DNA of 64,000 bases from assembly GCF_021390595.1 (NCBI RefSeq), contig NZ_JAJEJR010000001.1, positions 558,001-622,000 of the forward strand, given 5' to 3'. The stretch's first letter is position 1. Each line of letters starts with the position of its first letter. This DNA is from Paraburkholderia sp. HP33-1. Its GTDB lineage: Bacteria > Pseudomonadota > Gammaproteobacteria > Burkholderiales > Burkholderiaceae. The position numbers were made by a program, and so were the translations under genes. Below the pieces are notes generated by a model. It was given only the letters and a program-made list of their open reading frames with translations, did not search any database and was not told the DNA's origin. This document shows positions 18,297-27,996 of this stretch, one piece after another.

Positions 18297-19436
18297 ATGG
18301 CGAAACGGGATTACTACGAGGTTCTGGGCGTCGCAAAGAACGCGAGCGACGACGAAATCAAGAAGGCTTATCGCAAGCTCGCGATGAAGCACCACCCCGA
18401 CCGCAATCCGGGCAGCAAGGATTCGGAAGAGCATTTCAAGGAGGTGAAGGAAGCCTATGAAATGCTGTCGGATTCGCAAAAGCGCGCTGCGTACGATCAG
18501 TACGGTCACGCGGGCGTCGATCCGAACATGGGTGGGGCCGGCGCGCAGGGTTTCGGCGGCTTTGCCGATGCATTTGGCGACATCTTCGGCGACATCTTCG
18601 GCCAGGCGGCCGGCGGTGGTGGACGCGCAGGTGGCCGCGCGGGCCCGCAGGTCTATCGCGGCGCCGATCTGCGCTACAGCATGGAAATCACGCTCGAGCA
18701 GGCCGCGCACGGCTATGACACGCAGATTCGCGTGCCGAGCTGGGTTTCGTGCGAAGTCTGTCACGGCTCGGGCGCGAAGCCGGGCACCAAGCCGGAAACC
18801 TGCCCGACCTGTAGCGGCTCGGGTTCGGTGCGCATGTCGCAGGGCTTCTTCAGCATCCAGCAGACTTGCCCGAAGTGCCACGGCTCCGGCACCTACATCC
18901 CGGACCCGTGCAATCACTGCCACGGCGCCGGCAAGGTGAAAGAAACCAAGACGCTCGAAGTGAAGATTCCGGCCGGTATCGACGACGGCATGCGCATCCG
19001 TTCGGCTGGCAATGGCGAGCCGGGCATCAACGGCGGACCGTCGGGCGATCTGTACGTCGAGATTCATATCAAGCAGCACTCGGTGTTCGAGCGCGACGGC
19101 GACGATCTGCACTGCCAGATGCCGATTCCGTTCACCACCGCGGCGCTCGGCGGCGAGATCGAGGTGCCGACGCTAGCCGGCCGCGCCAGCTTCACGGTGC
19201 CGGAAGGCACGCAGTCGGGCAAGACGTTCCGTTTGCGCGGCAAGGGCATCAAGGGGCTGCGTTCGAGTATCGCCGGCGATCTGTACGTGCACGTGCAGGT
19301 CGAAACGCCGGTCAAGCTCACTGAGACGCAGCGCGATCTGCTCAAGCAGTTCGAAAAGGCGCTCGTGGAAGGCGGTTCGCGGCATAGTCCGCAAAGCAAG
19401 AGCTGGTTCGATCGCGTGAAGAGCTTTTTCGATTGA
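18297..19436 (+). CDS. dnaJ: chaperone protein DnaJ (Hsp40)
   Basis: Co-chaperone that delivers substrates to DnaK and stimulates its ATPase. The 379 residues show the J domain with His33-Pro34-Asp35 and a Gly/Phe-rich linker (residues 75-115). Next come four zinc-binding repeats ([32 protein letters not shown]) at about residues 150-210, then the C-terminal substrate domain. An in-frame stop just upstream fixes the ATG at 18297. The nearest good ribosome site (AAGGAG, 18255-18260) is 36 nt away, which is odd. The 267-nt gap after dnaK holds small GC hairpins but no promoter I can defend. Confidence 0.98.
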   Translation: MAKRDYYEVLGVAKNASDDEIKKAYRKLAMKHHPDRNPGSKDSEEHFKEVKEAYEMLSDSQKRAAYDQYGHAGVDPNMGGAGAQGFGGFADAFGDIFGDIFGQAAGGGGRAGGRAGPQVYRGADLRYSMEITLEQAAHGYDTQIRVPSWVSCEVCHGSGAKPGTKPETCPTCSGSGSVRMSQGFFSIQQTCPKCHGSGTYIPDPCNHCHGAGKVKETKTLEVKIPAGIDDGMRIRSAGNGEPGINGGPSGDLYVEIHIKQHSVFERDGDDLHCQMPIPFTTAALGGEIEVPTLAGRASFTVPEGTQSGKTFRLRGKGIKGLRSSIAGDLYVHVQVETPVKLTETQRDLLKQFEKALVEGGSRHSPQSKSWFDRVKSFFD

Positions 19437-19454
19437 TCTGATTTGGCGGTCAGT

Positions 19455-21338
19455 ATGACGGTGGACAGGCGCGGCGCGGTGTTCGCGCTTCTCGACGATT
19501 GCGATGCAACGGCGGCGCGTCCATCGAGCCGCTTGTACACGGGTTTCGTGCGCGAGCGGGTCTGTACGGAGGCGGCGCAGCTCGACGCTGTATGCGACAG
19601 CGTCGCGGAGGATACCCGCAACGGTTTGCACGCCGTCGTGCTCGCCGACTACGAATTTGGCCGTGCGCTCGTCGGTATCGATGCGCTTCGGTCCACAGAA
19701 ACGCAGCGTGGCAATGCCACGCTGCGTTTTTTATTGTTCGAACGCTGCACGAAGCTTGCGCGCGACGAGGTCGACGCGTGGCTGATGACGCGCGATAACG
19801 GCGCGCTGGAGCCGTCGGTCGCGGGCACGGCGAATGTGCGCGAAAGCGTCGATCGCGCGCAGTTCGACGCGGCGATCGACGCGATTCACGCCGCGCTGTG
19901 CGCGGGCGATTCCTATCAGGTCAACTACACTTACCGGCTCGGCTTCGACGTGTTCGGCTCGCCGCTCGCCTTCTATCGGCGATTGCGAGCGCGTCAGCCG
20001 GTGCCGTTCGGCGCGCTGATCGGGTTGCCGGACGATGCGTGGGTGTTGTCGTGTTCGCCCGAGCTGTTCGTCGAAAAGCACGGCGAGACGCTGCGCGCGC
20101 GGCCGATGAAGGGCACGGCGCCGCGCTCGGATGATCCCGTCACCGACCGAGGCAACGCCAGCTTTCTCGCCAATGACCCGAAGAACCGCGCCGAGAACGT
20201 GATGATCGTCGATCTGTTGCGTAACGATCTGTCGCGGGTCGCGCGGATTGGGTCGGTCAACGTGCCCGCGCTGTTTTCTGTCGAGCCGTATCCGTCGGTG
20301 TGGCAGATGACGTCGACTGTGGAAGCGACGTTGCCCGGCGGTACCTCGTTCGCGACGATTCTGCGCGCGCTGTTTCCATGCGGCTCGGTTACCGGCGCGC
20401 CGAAGCATCGCACGATGCAGTTGATCGATGAATTGGAGAGTACGCCGCGCGGGCTTTATACCGGTGCGATCGGGTGGCTCGATGCGCCGGGCGATGATCA
20501 CGATTGCGGCGACTTCTGCCTGTCGGTGGCAATCCGCACGCTGACGCTGACTCCGTCGGCGCAAGCCGGCGGCACGGACTGTCTGCGCGGCAGCATGGGC
20601 ATCGGCGCGGGCATCGTGCTCGACAGCGTGGCCGCCGACGAGCATGAGGAGTGTCGATTGAAAGGACGTTTTCTGACCGGCGCCGAGCCGGGCTTCGAGC
20701 TGTTCGAAACGATGTACGCGACGCGGGAAGACGGCGTGCGGCATCTCGAGCGTCATCTGCGGCGTTTGTCGTCGAGCGCCGCGACGCTCGGCTTCGGGTG
20801 CGACGAAGGGCGCATTCGTGAAGAGATCGCCGCGCAGTGCGCGGCGCTGCCGGCGCGCACCGCGCATCGCATGCGGCTAGCGTTGAGCAAGAGCGGCGCG
20901 ACGCAGATCACAGCCGCGGTACTTGCGCCATTAGCGGATGCGACCGTGGGTGTTCTGCTCGGCACCGACGCGCAATTCGCGCCGACACACGCCGCTGATC
21001 CGCTGCTGCACCACAAGACTACGCGTCGCGCCGACTACGACCGCGGCTGGCGAGAAGCCGAAGCGAAGGGCGCCTTCGATACGTTGTTCTTCAACGAACG
21101 GGGCGAGCTGACCGAAGGCGGCCGCTCGAACGTATTCGTGAAGCTCGCGGGACGATGGTGGACGCCGCCGCTCGCATCAGGCGTGCTGCCTGGCGTGATG
21201 CGAAGCGTGTTGCTCGACGAGGCATCGAGCCTGCAGGCAGCTGAAAAAGTGCTGACGCAGGCGGATGTACTGAACGCCGAGGCGCTGCTCGTGTGCAACG
21301 CGTTGCGCGGCGCGGTACCGGCACGGCTCGTTCGTTAG
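19455..21338 (+). CDS. pabBC: aminodeoxychorismate synthase component I fused to 4-amino-4-deoxychorismate lyase
   Basis: A fusion making p-aminobenzoate for folate. Residues 1 to about 390 are PabB-like, with the chorismate-binding signature CGSVTGAPKHRTMQLIDELE and KNRAENVMIVDLLRNDLSR. Residues from about 410 are PabC-like (fold type IV PLP enzyme): FELFETMYA, the HHKTTRRADYDRG block whose lysine should bind PLP, and TEGGRSNVFV...SGVLPGVMRS. With 627 residues it matches bifunctional PabBC enzymes. The ATG at 19455 is preferred over a TTG at 19443. A separate glutaminase (PabA) must be encoded elsewhere. It follows dnaJ by 18 nt. Confidence 0.93.
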   Translation: MTVDRRGAVFALLDDCDATAARPSSRLYTGFVRERVCTEAAQLDAVCDSVAEDTRNGLHAVVLADYEFGRALVGIDALRSTETQRGNATLRFLLFERCTKLARDEVDAWLMTRDNGALEPSVAGTANVRESVDRAQFDAAIDAIHAALCAGDSYQVNYTYRLGFDVFGSPLAFYRRLRARQPVPFGALIGLPDDAWVLSCSPELFVEKHGETLRARPMKGTAPRSDDPVTDRGNASFLANDPKNRAENVMIVDLLRNDLSRVARIGSVNVPALFSVEPYPSVWQMTSTVEATLPGGTSFATILRALFPCGSVTGAPKHRTMQLIDELESTPRGLYTGAIGWLDAPGDDHDCGDFCLSVAIRTLTLTPSAQAGGTDCLRGSMGIGAGIVLDSVAADEHEECRLKGRFLTGAEPGFELFETMYATREDGVRHLERHLRRLSSSAATLGFGCDEGRIREEIAAQCAALPARTAHRMRLALSKSGATQITAAVLAPLADATVGVLLGTDAQFAPTHAADPLLHHKTTRRADYDRGWREAEAKGAFDTLFFNERGELTEGGRSNVFVKLAGRWWTPPLASGVLPGVMRSVLLDEASSLQAAEKVLTQADVLNAEALLVCNALRGAVPARLVR

Positions 21339-21355
21339 AGCGCTGCGGCCGGAAT

Positions 21356-21373
21356 GCCGCGCGCTCGCGCGGC
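21356..21373. terminator. GC hairpin between convergent pabBC and panB
   Basis: GCCGCGCG and CGCGCGGC form a perfect 8-bp inverted repeat with almost no loop, placed between two converging stop codons (21338 and 21383). It lacks a T-run, so its terminator role is inferred from position only. Confidence 0.4.
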
Positions 21374-21382
21374 AAAGAAGCA

Positions 21383-22198
21383 TCAGAAAGTGTGCTCGGG
21401 GCCCGGAAACGTGCCGTCCTTTACCGCTCGCACATAAGCCTCGACTGCCGCCTGAATGTTCGGCTGTCCCTGCATGAAATCTTTCACGAAGCGCGGCCGC
21501 TTGCCTGGGAAAATCCCGAGCATGTCATGCAGCACGAGCACCTGACCCGAGCAGTCGAGGCCCGCGCCGATGCCGATCGTCGGAATGCGCAGCTGCTTCG
21601 TGACCTCGCCCGCGAGTTGCGACGGGATCGCTTCCATCACGATCAGTTGCGCTCCGGCCTCCTGCACAGCGAGCGAATCGCGCAGTAGCTGGCTCGCGCC
21701 CGCCTCGGTCTTGCCCTGCACCTTGAAGCCGCCGAACGCATGCACCGACTGCGGCGTAAGACCGACGTGCGCGCACACCGGAATCGAGCGCTCGACCAGA
21801 AACCGTACCGTGTCCGCGAGCCATTCGCCGCCTTCGAGCTTGACCATTTGCGCGCCCGCGCGCATCAGTTCGACCGAGCTCCTGAACGCGTCTTCGCGCG
21901 TGCCGTACGTGCCGAACGGCAGGTCCGCGACGATCAGTGCCGACGGCCGGGCGCGCGCGACGCTCGCCGTGTGATACGCGATGTCGGCAAGCGACACCGG
22001 CAGCGTAGTCGCCTGGCCTTGCAGCACGTTGCCGAGCGAGTCGCCGATCAGCAGCGTGTCGACCCCCGCGCGATCGAGTAGCGCGGCGAAGCTCGCGTCG
22101 TAACAGGTGAGCATCGCGATCTTTTCGCCGGCGTCGCGCATTGCCTGCAGTTTCGGCACGGTAATCGCGCTCCGGCTCGTTTCCTGCAAATAAGTCAT
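21383..22198 (-). CDS. panB: 3-methyl-2-oxobutanoate hydroxymethyltransferase
   Basis: First committed step of pantothenate (coenzyme A) synthesis, adding a hydroxymethyl group from methylene-THF to ketoisovalerate. The 271 residues include the metal-site block [13 protein letters not shown] near 50, [16 protein letters not shown] near 90, [15 protein letters not shown] near 115, and [19 protein letters not shown] near 205. The start [10 protein letters not shown] at 22198 is conserved in betaproteobacteria. It is the last gene of a six-gene reverse operon, 38 nt after the kinase gene. Confidence 0.97.
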   Translation of the reverse strand: MTYLQETSRSAITVPKLQAMRDAGEKIAMLTCYDASFAALLDRAGVDTLLIGDSLGNVLQGQATTLPVSLADIAYHTASVARARPSALIVADLPFGTYGTREDAFRSSVELMRAGAQMVKLEGGEWLADTVRFLVERSIPVCAHVGLTPQSVHAFGGFKVQGKTEAGASQLLRDSLAVQEAGAQLIVMEAIPSQLAGEVTKQLRIPTIGIGAGLDCSGQVLVLHDMLGIFPGKRPRFVKDFMQGQPNIQAAVEAYVRAVKDGTFPGPEHTF

Positions 22199-22236
22199 GG
22201 TCAATCCAATCAGAAAAAAGAAATAGCCGCCGCCGC

Positions 22237-22917
22237 TTACAGCGACGTGCCTTTGACAAAGAATTCCTTGCGGCCGCGCATCGTCCCGATGCGTTCGGCG
22301 AGCAGCGCAAGGTCCGCGTCGGAGTCGAGCGGATTCAGGTGTTCGGCGTTGACCGTCAGCACGGGCGCGCGGTCGTAGTGGTAGAAGAATTCGTTGTATG
22401 CGTCGCAGAGCGCGCGCAAATACGCATCGGAAATCTGCAGTTCCATCGGCACCGCGCGCTTCTGGATGCGCGCGAACAGCACCTCGGGGCTCGCCTGCAG
22501 ATAGACGACGAAGTCCGGCGCCGGCGCACTGACGTCGAGCCGCGCGGCGAGCGAGCGATACAGCTGCCACTCGTCTTCCTGCAAGGTCAGACGCGCGAAG
22601 ATGTCGTTTCGCTGCGTGATGAAGTCGGCGATCAGCGGTGTGCCGCCCACCTGCGCGGCGCTCACTTCCTGCGCCTGCTGCACGCGTTGTAGCGCGAAGT
22701 GCAGCTGCACCGGCAGTGCATAGCGCGCGGTGTCGCGATAGAAGCGTTCGAGAAAAGGATTGTCTTGTGGCCGCTCGAACAGTTCGTGCATCGACCAGCG
22801 TTGCGCAAGGCGCTGCGCGAGTGACGTTTTGCCGACGCCGATTGGCCCTTCGATCGCGATATAGCCGAACGGCGGGCGCAGTTGCGGCGCGGTGACCGTG
22901 AGCGGCGGCGAACTCAT
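22237..22917 (-). CDS. deoxynucleoside kinase family protein (deoxyadenosine/deoxyguanosine kinase-like)
   Basis: A 226-residue P-loop kinase: [17 protein letters not shown] near residue 25 is the Walker A motif, and [16 protein letters not shown] and [20 protein letters not shown] match the dNK/dGK fold. It probably phosphorylates purine deoxynucleosides, but substrate choice cannot be read from sequence. The start ATG overlaps the folK stop (ATGA), indicating translational coupling. Its placement between folK and panB is common in Burkholderia and Neisseria relatives. Confidence 0.88.
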   Translation of the reverse strand: MSSPPLTVTAPQLRPPFGYIAIEGPIGVGKTSLAQRLAQRWSMHELFERPQDNPFLERFYRDTARYALPVQLHFALQRVQQAQEVSAAQVGGTPLIADFITQRNDIFARLTLQEDEWQLYRSLAARLDVSAPAPDFVVYLQASPEVLFARIQKRAVPMELQISDAYLRALCDAYNEFFYHYDRAPVLTVNAEHLNPLDSDADLALLAERIGTMRGRKEFFVKGTSL

Positions 22918-23456
22918 TCGCAGCGGCCTTTCTCGGCGGAGTTGCCGGTCAGCGCACTGTACATCGGACACTGGCAGGGCGACTTCACCTTTTCGATGCG
23001 CTGATCGCTGACGCTGTCGAGCAGTGCGGCGGCCCGGCCATGTTGCGGAATGACGATCGCCGCGTCGATCTCGACGAGCGGAACCAGCGCAAACGCGCGC
23101 TCGACGAGGCGCGGATGCGGCACGATCAGATCGGCTTCGTCGATGGACTGATCGCCGTACAGCAGGATGTCGAGGTCGAGCGTGCGCGGCGCATTGCGAA
23201 ACGGCCGCTCCCGGCCGAACTGATGCTCGATCTTGTGGCACAGCGCGAGCAGTTGCCGCACGAGGAGCGTCGTTTCCAGCTTCACGACGCAGTTGAAATA
23301 GTCGTCGCCGCCCGCGTCGATCGGGGCAGTACGATACAGGCTCGATTTGGCGAGCACGGTGATGGTGTGCTGTTGGGCCAGGCACACCACCGCGTCTTTC
23401 AGGGTCTGGCGCGCGTCCCCGAGATTCGCGCCGAGGCCGAGATAAGCAACCGTCAT
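22914..23456 (-). CDS. folK: 6-hydroxymethyl-7,8-dihydropterin pyrophosphokinase
   Basis: Transfers pyrophosphate from ATP to hydroxymethyl-dihydropterin in folate synthesis. The 180 residues carry the start [12 protein letters not shown], the signature region [16 protein letters not shown] (the Asp residues bind magnesium) and [18 protein letters not shown]. Length is normal. It is 49 nt after pcnB and overlaps the next kinase gene by 4 nt. It complements the pabBC gene nearby on the other strand. Confidence 0.96.
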   Translation of the reverse strand: MTVAYLGLGANLGDARQTLKDAVVCLAQQHTITVLAKSSLYRTAPIDAGGDDYFNCVVKLETTLLVRQLLALCHKIEHQFGRERPFRNAPRTLDLDILLYGDQSIDEADLIVPHPRLVERAFALVPLVEIDAAIVIPQHGRAAALLDSVSDQRIEKVKSPCQCPMYSALTGNSAEKGRCE

Positions 23457-23505
23457 GGCATAACTTCCTGCAACTGTCGTTTGACGGCTTTCCGCGAACG
23501 CCGCG

Positions 23506-25107
23506 TCAGTCTTCGTACGAGCCTTCATGGCCCGCGTCGTTGTCCGTGCGTTCGGCGGACGAGCCGCCCTCCACTCCGTCGCCTGATTTGCGGTTTCTGG
23601 CGCCACCGCGCCGCCGTCGTTTTCTAGGGCTCCGGTCCTTCCCGCCTTGCGTGAGCAATGTCTCGCGCGCGGCGGCGTCTCCTTCGATGAACTCCGTCCA
23701 CCATGCACCGACCGACTCGTCGAGTTCGCCCGATGCGCAGCGCAACAGGAGGAAATCATACCCCGCTCTAAATCTTTGGTGTTCCAGCAGCTTCAACGCG
23801 CTGCGGCCCGAGCGTTTTTCGAGGCGCAGTTGCAGGCCCCAGATTTCGCGCATGTCGGCCGAGAAGCGCTTGTGGATCGCAAGCTTTTCGGTCTGCATGT
23901 CGAGCACTTCGTCCATCGCGCGATGCAGCGCAGGCACCGGATACTCGCCTTCGGCCTCGAATTTCTGCCAGCGCTGCTGCACGTCGTGCCACAACAGCGT
24001 CGCGAACAGGAAGCCCGGCGACACCGGCTTGCCGGCGAGCACGCGGGTGTCGGTGTTGGAGAGTGCCAGCGAAATGAATTTTTCGCCGGTCGGCTGCTCG
24101 AGCACGACGTCGAGCAGCGGCAGCAGCCCGTGATGCAGGCCTTCCTGGCGCAGCCGCTTCAGGCACGCGAGCGCGTGACCCGAGAGCATCAGCTTCAGCA
24201 TTTCGTCGAACAGACGTGCGGCGGGCACGTTGTTGATCAGATCGGCCATCTTCCCGATCGGCGCGCGCGTGGCGTCGTCGATGTCGAAATCGAGCTTGGC
24301 GGCGAAGCGCACGACGCGCAGCATGCGCACCGGATCCTCGCGATAGCGCGTGGCCGGGTCGCCGATCATGCGCAACAGGCGCGCGCGCATGTCGGCCATG
24401 CCGTTGTGATAATCCAGCACGGTTTCGGTGGCCGGATCGTAGTACATCGCGTTGATCGTGAAGTCGCGGCGCGTGGCGTCCTCGTGCTGCTCGCCCCACA
24501 CGTTGTCGCGCAGCACGCGGCCGCTCGCGTCGACCGCGTGGGTGCGACGGTCGAGCTCGTCGCGCTTCAGACGCTTCGGAGGCGGCGCGTCGGCCGCGGG
24601 CGGATCGACCAGCGCGCGGAACGTCGAGGTCTCGATGATTTCCTGGCCGAACTGCACGTGCACGATCTGGAAGCGCCGGCCGATGATGCGCGCGCGGCGG
24701 AACAGCTTCTGCACCTGTTCGGGCGTCGCGTCGGTCGCGACGTCGAAGTCCTTCGGCTTCACACCGAGCAGCAAGTCGCGCACCGCGCCACCGACGATGA
24801 ACGCGCGGTAGCCAGCCTGTTGCAGGCCCTCGGTCACACGGATCGCGTTGCGCGAGATCAGCGTGGGGTCGATGCCGTGAACGTCGTGCGGAATGATGAC
24901 GGGCACGTCCGGCTCGGGCGGCGCCTTGGCGGCGGCAGACTTGCGACGCGGCCGTGCGGTCGTGCCGGAAACGGACTTGCCGCGCGCCGTCTTGTTGCCA
25001 TGAGCGTCGCTGTCGGCGCTGGCCGCGGCGTGGGTCTCGGCTGAGAGCGGGGCGTCAGCGGTCGCCGCGTCCTGGCCGAATAGCTTGCGGATGAGTTTCT
25101 TGATCAC
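23506..25107 (-). CDS. pcnB: poly(A) polymerase I
   Basis: Adds 3' poly(A) tails to RNA, promoting decay. Of the 533 residues, about 70-230 form the class II nucleotidyltransferase head with FIVGGAVRDLLLGVKPKDFDVATDA (the Asp pair binds metal) and the RRDFTINAMYYD block. The helical neck follows. The C-terminus is a highly basic tail (SPRKRRRRGGARNRKSGDG), which distinguishes poly(A) polymerase from CCA-adding enzymes. The start is GTG at 25107, overlapping the HAD gene stop (GTGA), so the two are coupled. The N-terminus to residue 65 is low-complexity Ala/Ser/Lys. Confidence 0.93.
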   Translation of the reverse strand: MIKKLIRKLFGQDAATADAPLSAETHAAASADSDAHGNKTARGKSVSGTTARPRRKSAAAKAPPEPDVPVIIPHDVHGIDPTLISRNAIRVTEGLQQAGYRAFIVGGAVRDLLLGVKPKDFDVATDATPEQVQKLFRRARIIGRRFQIVHVQFGQEIIETSTFRALVDPPAADAPPPKRLKRDELDRRTHAVDASGRVLRDNVWGEQHEDATRRDFTINAMYYDPATETVLDYHNGMADMRARLLRMIGDPATRYREDPVRMLRVVRFAAKLDFDIDDATRAPIGKMADLINNVPAARLFDEMLKLMLSGHALACLKRLRQEGLHHGLLPLLDVVLEQPTGEKFISLALSNTDTRVLAGKPVSPGFLFATLLWHDVQQRWQKFEAEGEYPVPALHRAMDEVLDMQTEKLAIHKRFSADMREIWGLQLRLEKRSGRSALKLLEHQRFRAGYDFLLLRCASGELDESVGAWWTEFIEGDAAARETLLTQGGKDRSPRKRRRRGGARNRKSGDGVEGGSSAERTDNDAGHEGSYED

Positions 25108-25790
25108 GAGGGTTGGAAGAGTTCGAGGATGCGCCAGCCTTTGGCCTGCGCATGGGCGCGCAACGTGTCGTCCGGATTGGTCGCGATGGGATCGGTGACT
25201 TTTTCGAGCAGCGGGATGTCGTTGTGCGAATCGCTATAGAAATAGCTGTGCTCGAAGTCGCTCCAGCTCTTGCCGAGCGACGCGAGCCACATTTCGGTGC
25301 GCACGATCTTGCCTTCCTTGTAGCTCGGCGTGCCGGTCGGGCGGCCGGTGTAGGCGCCGTGCGGATCGCCGCCGACGGTCTCCGCCTCGCACGCGATTAG
25401 CGTGTCGACGCCGAACGCCTGCGCGATCGGCCGCGTGATGAATTCGTTGGTCGCGGTGACGACGCAGCACAGGTCGCCCGCTTCGCGGTGCTGTTTCACG
25501 AGTTCGAGCGCCACCGGCTGAATGGCCGGTGTGATGACCTCGTGCATGTACTGGGCGTGAAGGTCGGCGAGCTGCGCGCGCGTGTACTTCGCGAGCGGCG
25601 TCAGCATGGCGATCAGATAAGCATGAATGTCGAGCTTGCCGGCCTTGTAGTCGGCGTAGAAGCGGTCGTTTTCGCGGGCGAAATTTTCGGCGTCGACCAT
25701 GCCTTTTTTCACCATGAAGCGGCCCCATTCGTGGTCGCTGTCGGTGGGGATGAGCGTGTGGTCGAGATCGAAGAGTGCAAGGTTAGCCAT
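25104..25790 (-). CDS. HAD superfamily (subfamily IB) phosphatase
   Basis: A 228-residue SerB-like HAD hydrolase. Motif I is FDLDHTLIPTDSD (nucleophile Asp8, acid/base Asp10), motif II is CVVTATNEF, motif III includes the lysine in YKEGKI, and motif IV is YFYSDSHNDIPLLE. Subfamily IB members act on phosphoserine and related small phosphates; the true substrate is unknown. It overlaps hda by 8 nt and pcnB by 4 nt, so it is firmly inside the operon. Confidence 0.92.
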   Translation of the reverse strand: MANLALFDLDHTLIPTDSDHEWGRFMVKKGMVDAENFARENDRFYADYKAGKLDIHAYLIAMLTPLAKYTRAQLADLHAQYMHEVITPAIQPVALELVKQHREAGDLCCVVTATNEFITRPIAQAFGVDTLIACEAETVGGDPHGAYTGRPTGTPSYKEGKIVRTEMWLASLGKSWSDFEHSYFYSDSHNDIPLLEKVTDPIATNPDDTLRAHAQAKGWRILELFQPS

Positions 25791-26535
25791 GGGCGCCTAT
25801 TTTACTTGAAGCGGGCAGGGCGGCGTGTGAACCCGGCGCGGTGGCGGGGTCGGGCGACGCGAGCATGGTGCGCAACAGCGGCAGCGTGACCGCGCGCTTC
25901 TGTTCGAGCGAGAAGCGGTCGAGCGCGTCGAGCAGCGCCATCAGGCTCGGCATGTCGCGGCGAAAGTGCGTGAGCAGGTAGGCCGGCACGTCGTCGGCGA
26001 GCATGATGCCGCGCTCGCGCGCCGCGCGTTTGAGCACCGCGGCCTTCGCGTCGTCGGGCAGCGGCGCGAGGTGAAACACGAGACCCCAGCCGAGGCGCGT
26101 GCGCAGATCTTCGCGCACCGTCATGCCGATCGGCGGCGCGTTGCCCGCGGCGACGAGCGCGCTGGTCGGATGCGCGCGCACTTCGTTGAACAGGTTGAAC
26201 ACGGCGATCTGCTGTGCGGCCGACAGCGCGTCGCAGTCGTCGATCGCATAGAGCGCGACGCGCGGATCGAAGCCGAAGGCGGCGAGGCTGCTCTGCGGAC
26301 CGGCGAAGCGCGCATGCCCCGGCGGTGCTTCGTGCACGAGCGCCTGCAACAAGTGCGTGCGGCCGCTGCCGGCTTCGCCCCAGACGTAGAAGGTGCGATC
26401 GGCGACCGGTCCAGCGGCGAGCGCGTTGTCGAGCTCACGCAGGCGCGTGACGAGCTCGGCGTTCGCGCCGGCGAAGAAATTGTCGAATGTCGATGGCGGC
26501 GGGGTGCCGAGATCGAGCGTCAGTTGACGAAGCAC
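25783..26535 (-). CDS. hda: DnaA regulatory inactivator Hda
   Basis: A AAA+ protein that, with the sliding clamp, stimulates DnaA ATP hydrolysis to prevent re-initiation of replication. In its 250 residues the N-terminal MLRQLTLDLG contains a QLTLDL clamp-binding motif. The Walker A region reads WGEAGSGRTHLLQAL, with Arg in place of the usual Lys as also seen in E. coli Hda. Walker B is YAIDDCDAL. It heads the six-gene reverse operon. Confidence 0.93.
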   Translation of the reverse strand: MLRQLTLDLGTPPPSTFDNFFAGANAELVTRLRELDNALAAGPVADRTFYVWGEAGSGRTHLLQALVHEAPPGHARFAGPQSSLAAFGFDPRVALYAIDDCDALSAAQQIAVFNLFNEVRAHPTSALVAAGNAPPIGMTVREDLRTRLGWGLVFHLAPLPDDAKAAVLKRAARERGIMLADDVPAYLLTHFRRDMPSLMALLDALDRFSLEQKRAVTLPLLRTMLASPDPATAPGSHAALPASSKIGAHG

Positions 26536-26773
26536 AGTAGGTTAATGCCGAAAATGAGGCTCAAGCCGCGAATGGCCCGGGCCTCGGGGCCTGGAACGTT
26601 GCCAGGCGGTCAGTTGTCGTAAAGCGTGCTCGCCGGGTTGCCAGGCCGCGCGTCGCGAAGCGCGGCGGACGGAATTGCGCGGGCCGGCGGCGCCGGAATC
26701 GGGGTATCGTATTGCAAAGTCGTTTCCCGGATCTCGACGGAACGCGCGAATTCCAGCCATGCGGCCAGCATCG

Positions 26774-26792
26774 GGTAAAATCGCATTTTACC
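26774..26792. repeat. palindrome upstream of purM, possible operator or promoter
   Basis: GGTAAAAT and ATTTTACC form a perfect 8-bp inverted repeat around CGC, ending 19 nt before the purM ATG. TAAAAT within it could serve as a -10 box in either direction. The surrounding 276-nt gap between divergent hda and purM has no convincing gene. Confidence 0.45.
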
Positions 26793-26811
26793 GACCTTCT
26801 CGCTCTTCCCC

Positions 26812-27867
26812 ATGAATCAACCGAAATCCACCCCTGACGCCCAAGGTTTGTCGTATCGCGACGCCGGCGTGGACATCGATGCGGGCGACGCCCTCGTTGA
26901 TGCCATCAAGCCCTTTGCCAAGAAGACCCTGCGCGACGGCGTGCTGGGCGGCATCGGTGGATTCGGCGCGCTGTTCGAAGTGCCGAAGAAGTACAAGGAG
27001 CCGGTGCTCGTGTCCGGCACCGACGGCGTCGGCACCAAGCTGCGCCTCGCGTTCCAGCTGAACAGGCACGACACCGTCGGCCAGGATCTCGTCGCGATGA
27101 GCGTGAACGACATCCTCGTGCAGGGCGCCGAGCCGCTGTTCTTTCTCGACTATTTCGCCTGCGGCAAGCTCGACGTCGGCACGGCGGCGACTGTCGTGAA
27201 GGGCATCGCGCACGGCTGCGAGCTGTCGGGCTGCGCGCTGATCGGCGGCGAAACCGCGGAAATGCCGGGCATGTACCCGGACGGCGAATACGATCTGGCC
27301 GGTTTTGCGGTCGGCGCGGTGGAAAAGAGCAAGATCATCGACGGCAGCAAGATCGCTCCGGGTGACGCGGTGCTCGGACTCGCCTCGAGCGGCATCCATT
27401 CGAACGGTTTTTCGCTGGTGCGCAAGATCATCGAGCGCGCCAATCCCGATCTGAACGCTGACTTCGACGGCCGCACGCTTGCCGACGCGCTGATGGCGCC
27501 GACGCGCATCTATGTGAAGCCGCTGCTCGCGCTGATGCAGCAGATCGAGGTCAAGGGTATGGCGCACATCACGGGCGGCGGCCTCGTCGAGAACATTCCG
27601 CGCGTGCTGCGCGAAGGTCTGACGGCTGAACTCGATCAACGCGCGTGGCCGCTGCCGCCGCTGTTCTCGTGGCTGCAGGAGCACGGCGGCGTCGCCGATG
27701 CGGAAATGCACCGCGTGTTCAACTGCGGTATCGGTATGGCGGTGATCGTTTCGGCGGCGGATGCCGAGGCGGCGATCGCCGCGCTGTCCGCGGCGGGCGA
27801 GCAGGTCTGGAAGATCGGCACGGTCCGTGAAAGCGCGGCGGGCGAAGCGCAAACGGTCGTGGTCTAA
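26812..27867 (+). CDS. purM: phosphoribosylformylglycinamidine cyclo-ligase
   Basis: Closes the imidazole ring in purine synthesis (AIR synthetase). The 351 residues contain [15 protein letters not shown] near 65, [19 protein letters not shown] near 100, [20 protein letters not shown] near 145 (the ATP-binding signature), and [15 protein letters not shown] near 250. Length matches the family. It is monocistronic by context, divergent from the hda operon and convergent with miaA. Confidence 0.98.
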   Translation: MNQPKSTPDAQGLSYRDAGVDIDAGDALVDAIKPFAKKTLRDGVLGGIGGFGALFEVPKKYKEPVLVSGTDGVGTKLRLAFQLNRHDTVGQDLVAMSVNDILVQGAEPLFFLDYFACGKLDVGTAATVVKGIAHGCELSGCALIGGETAEMPGMYPDGEYDLAGFAVGAVEKSKIIDGSKIAPGDAVLGLASSGIHSNGFSLVRKIIERANPDLNADFDGRTLADALMAPTRIYVKPLLALMQQIEVKGMAHITGGGLVENIPRVLREGLTAELDQRAWPLPPLFSWLQEHGGVADAEMHRVFNCGIGMAVIVSAADAEAAIAALSAAGEQVWKIGTVRESAAGEAQTVVV

Positions 27868-27996
27868 AGATCGACGAGGGTTCGCGTGGCGTGCCGTAAC
27901 GGTGCGCCGCGCGGGCTTCGAATCCTTTGCTTCAAATCCCGCGTTTTACATCCCCCCGCTTCAAATTCCTCCGGTTCACTCGCCCTGATCGGCGTC

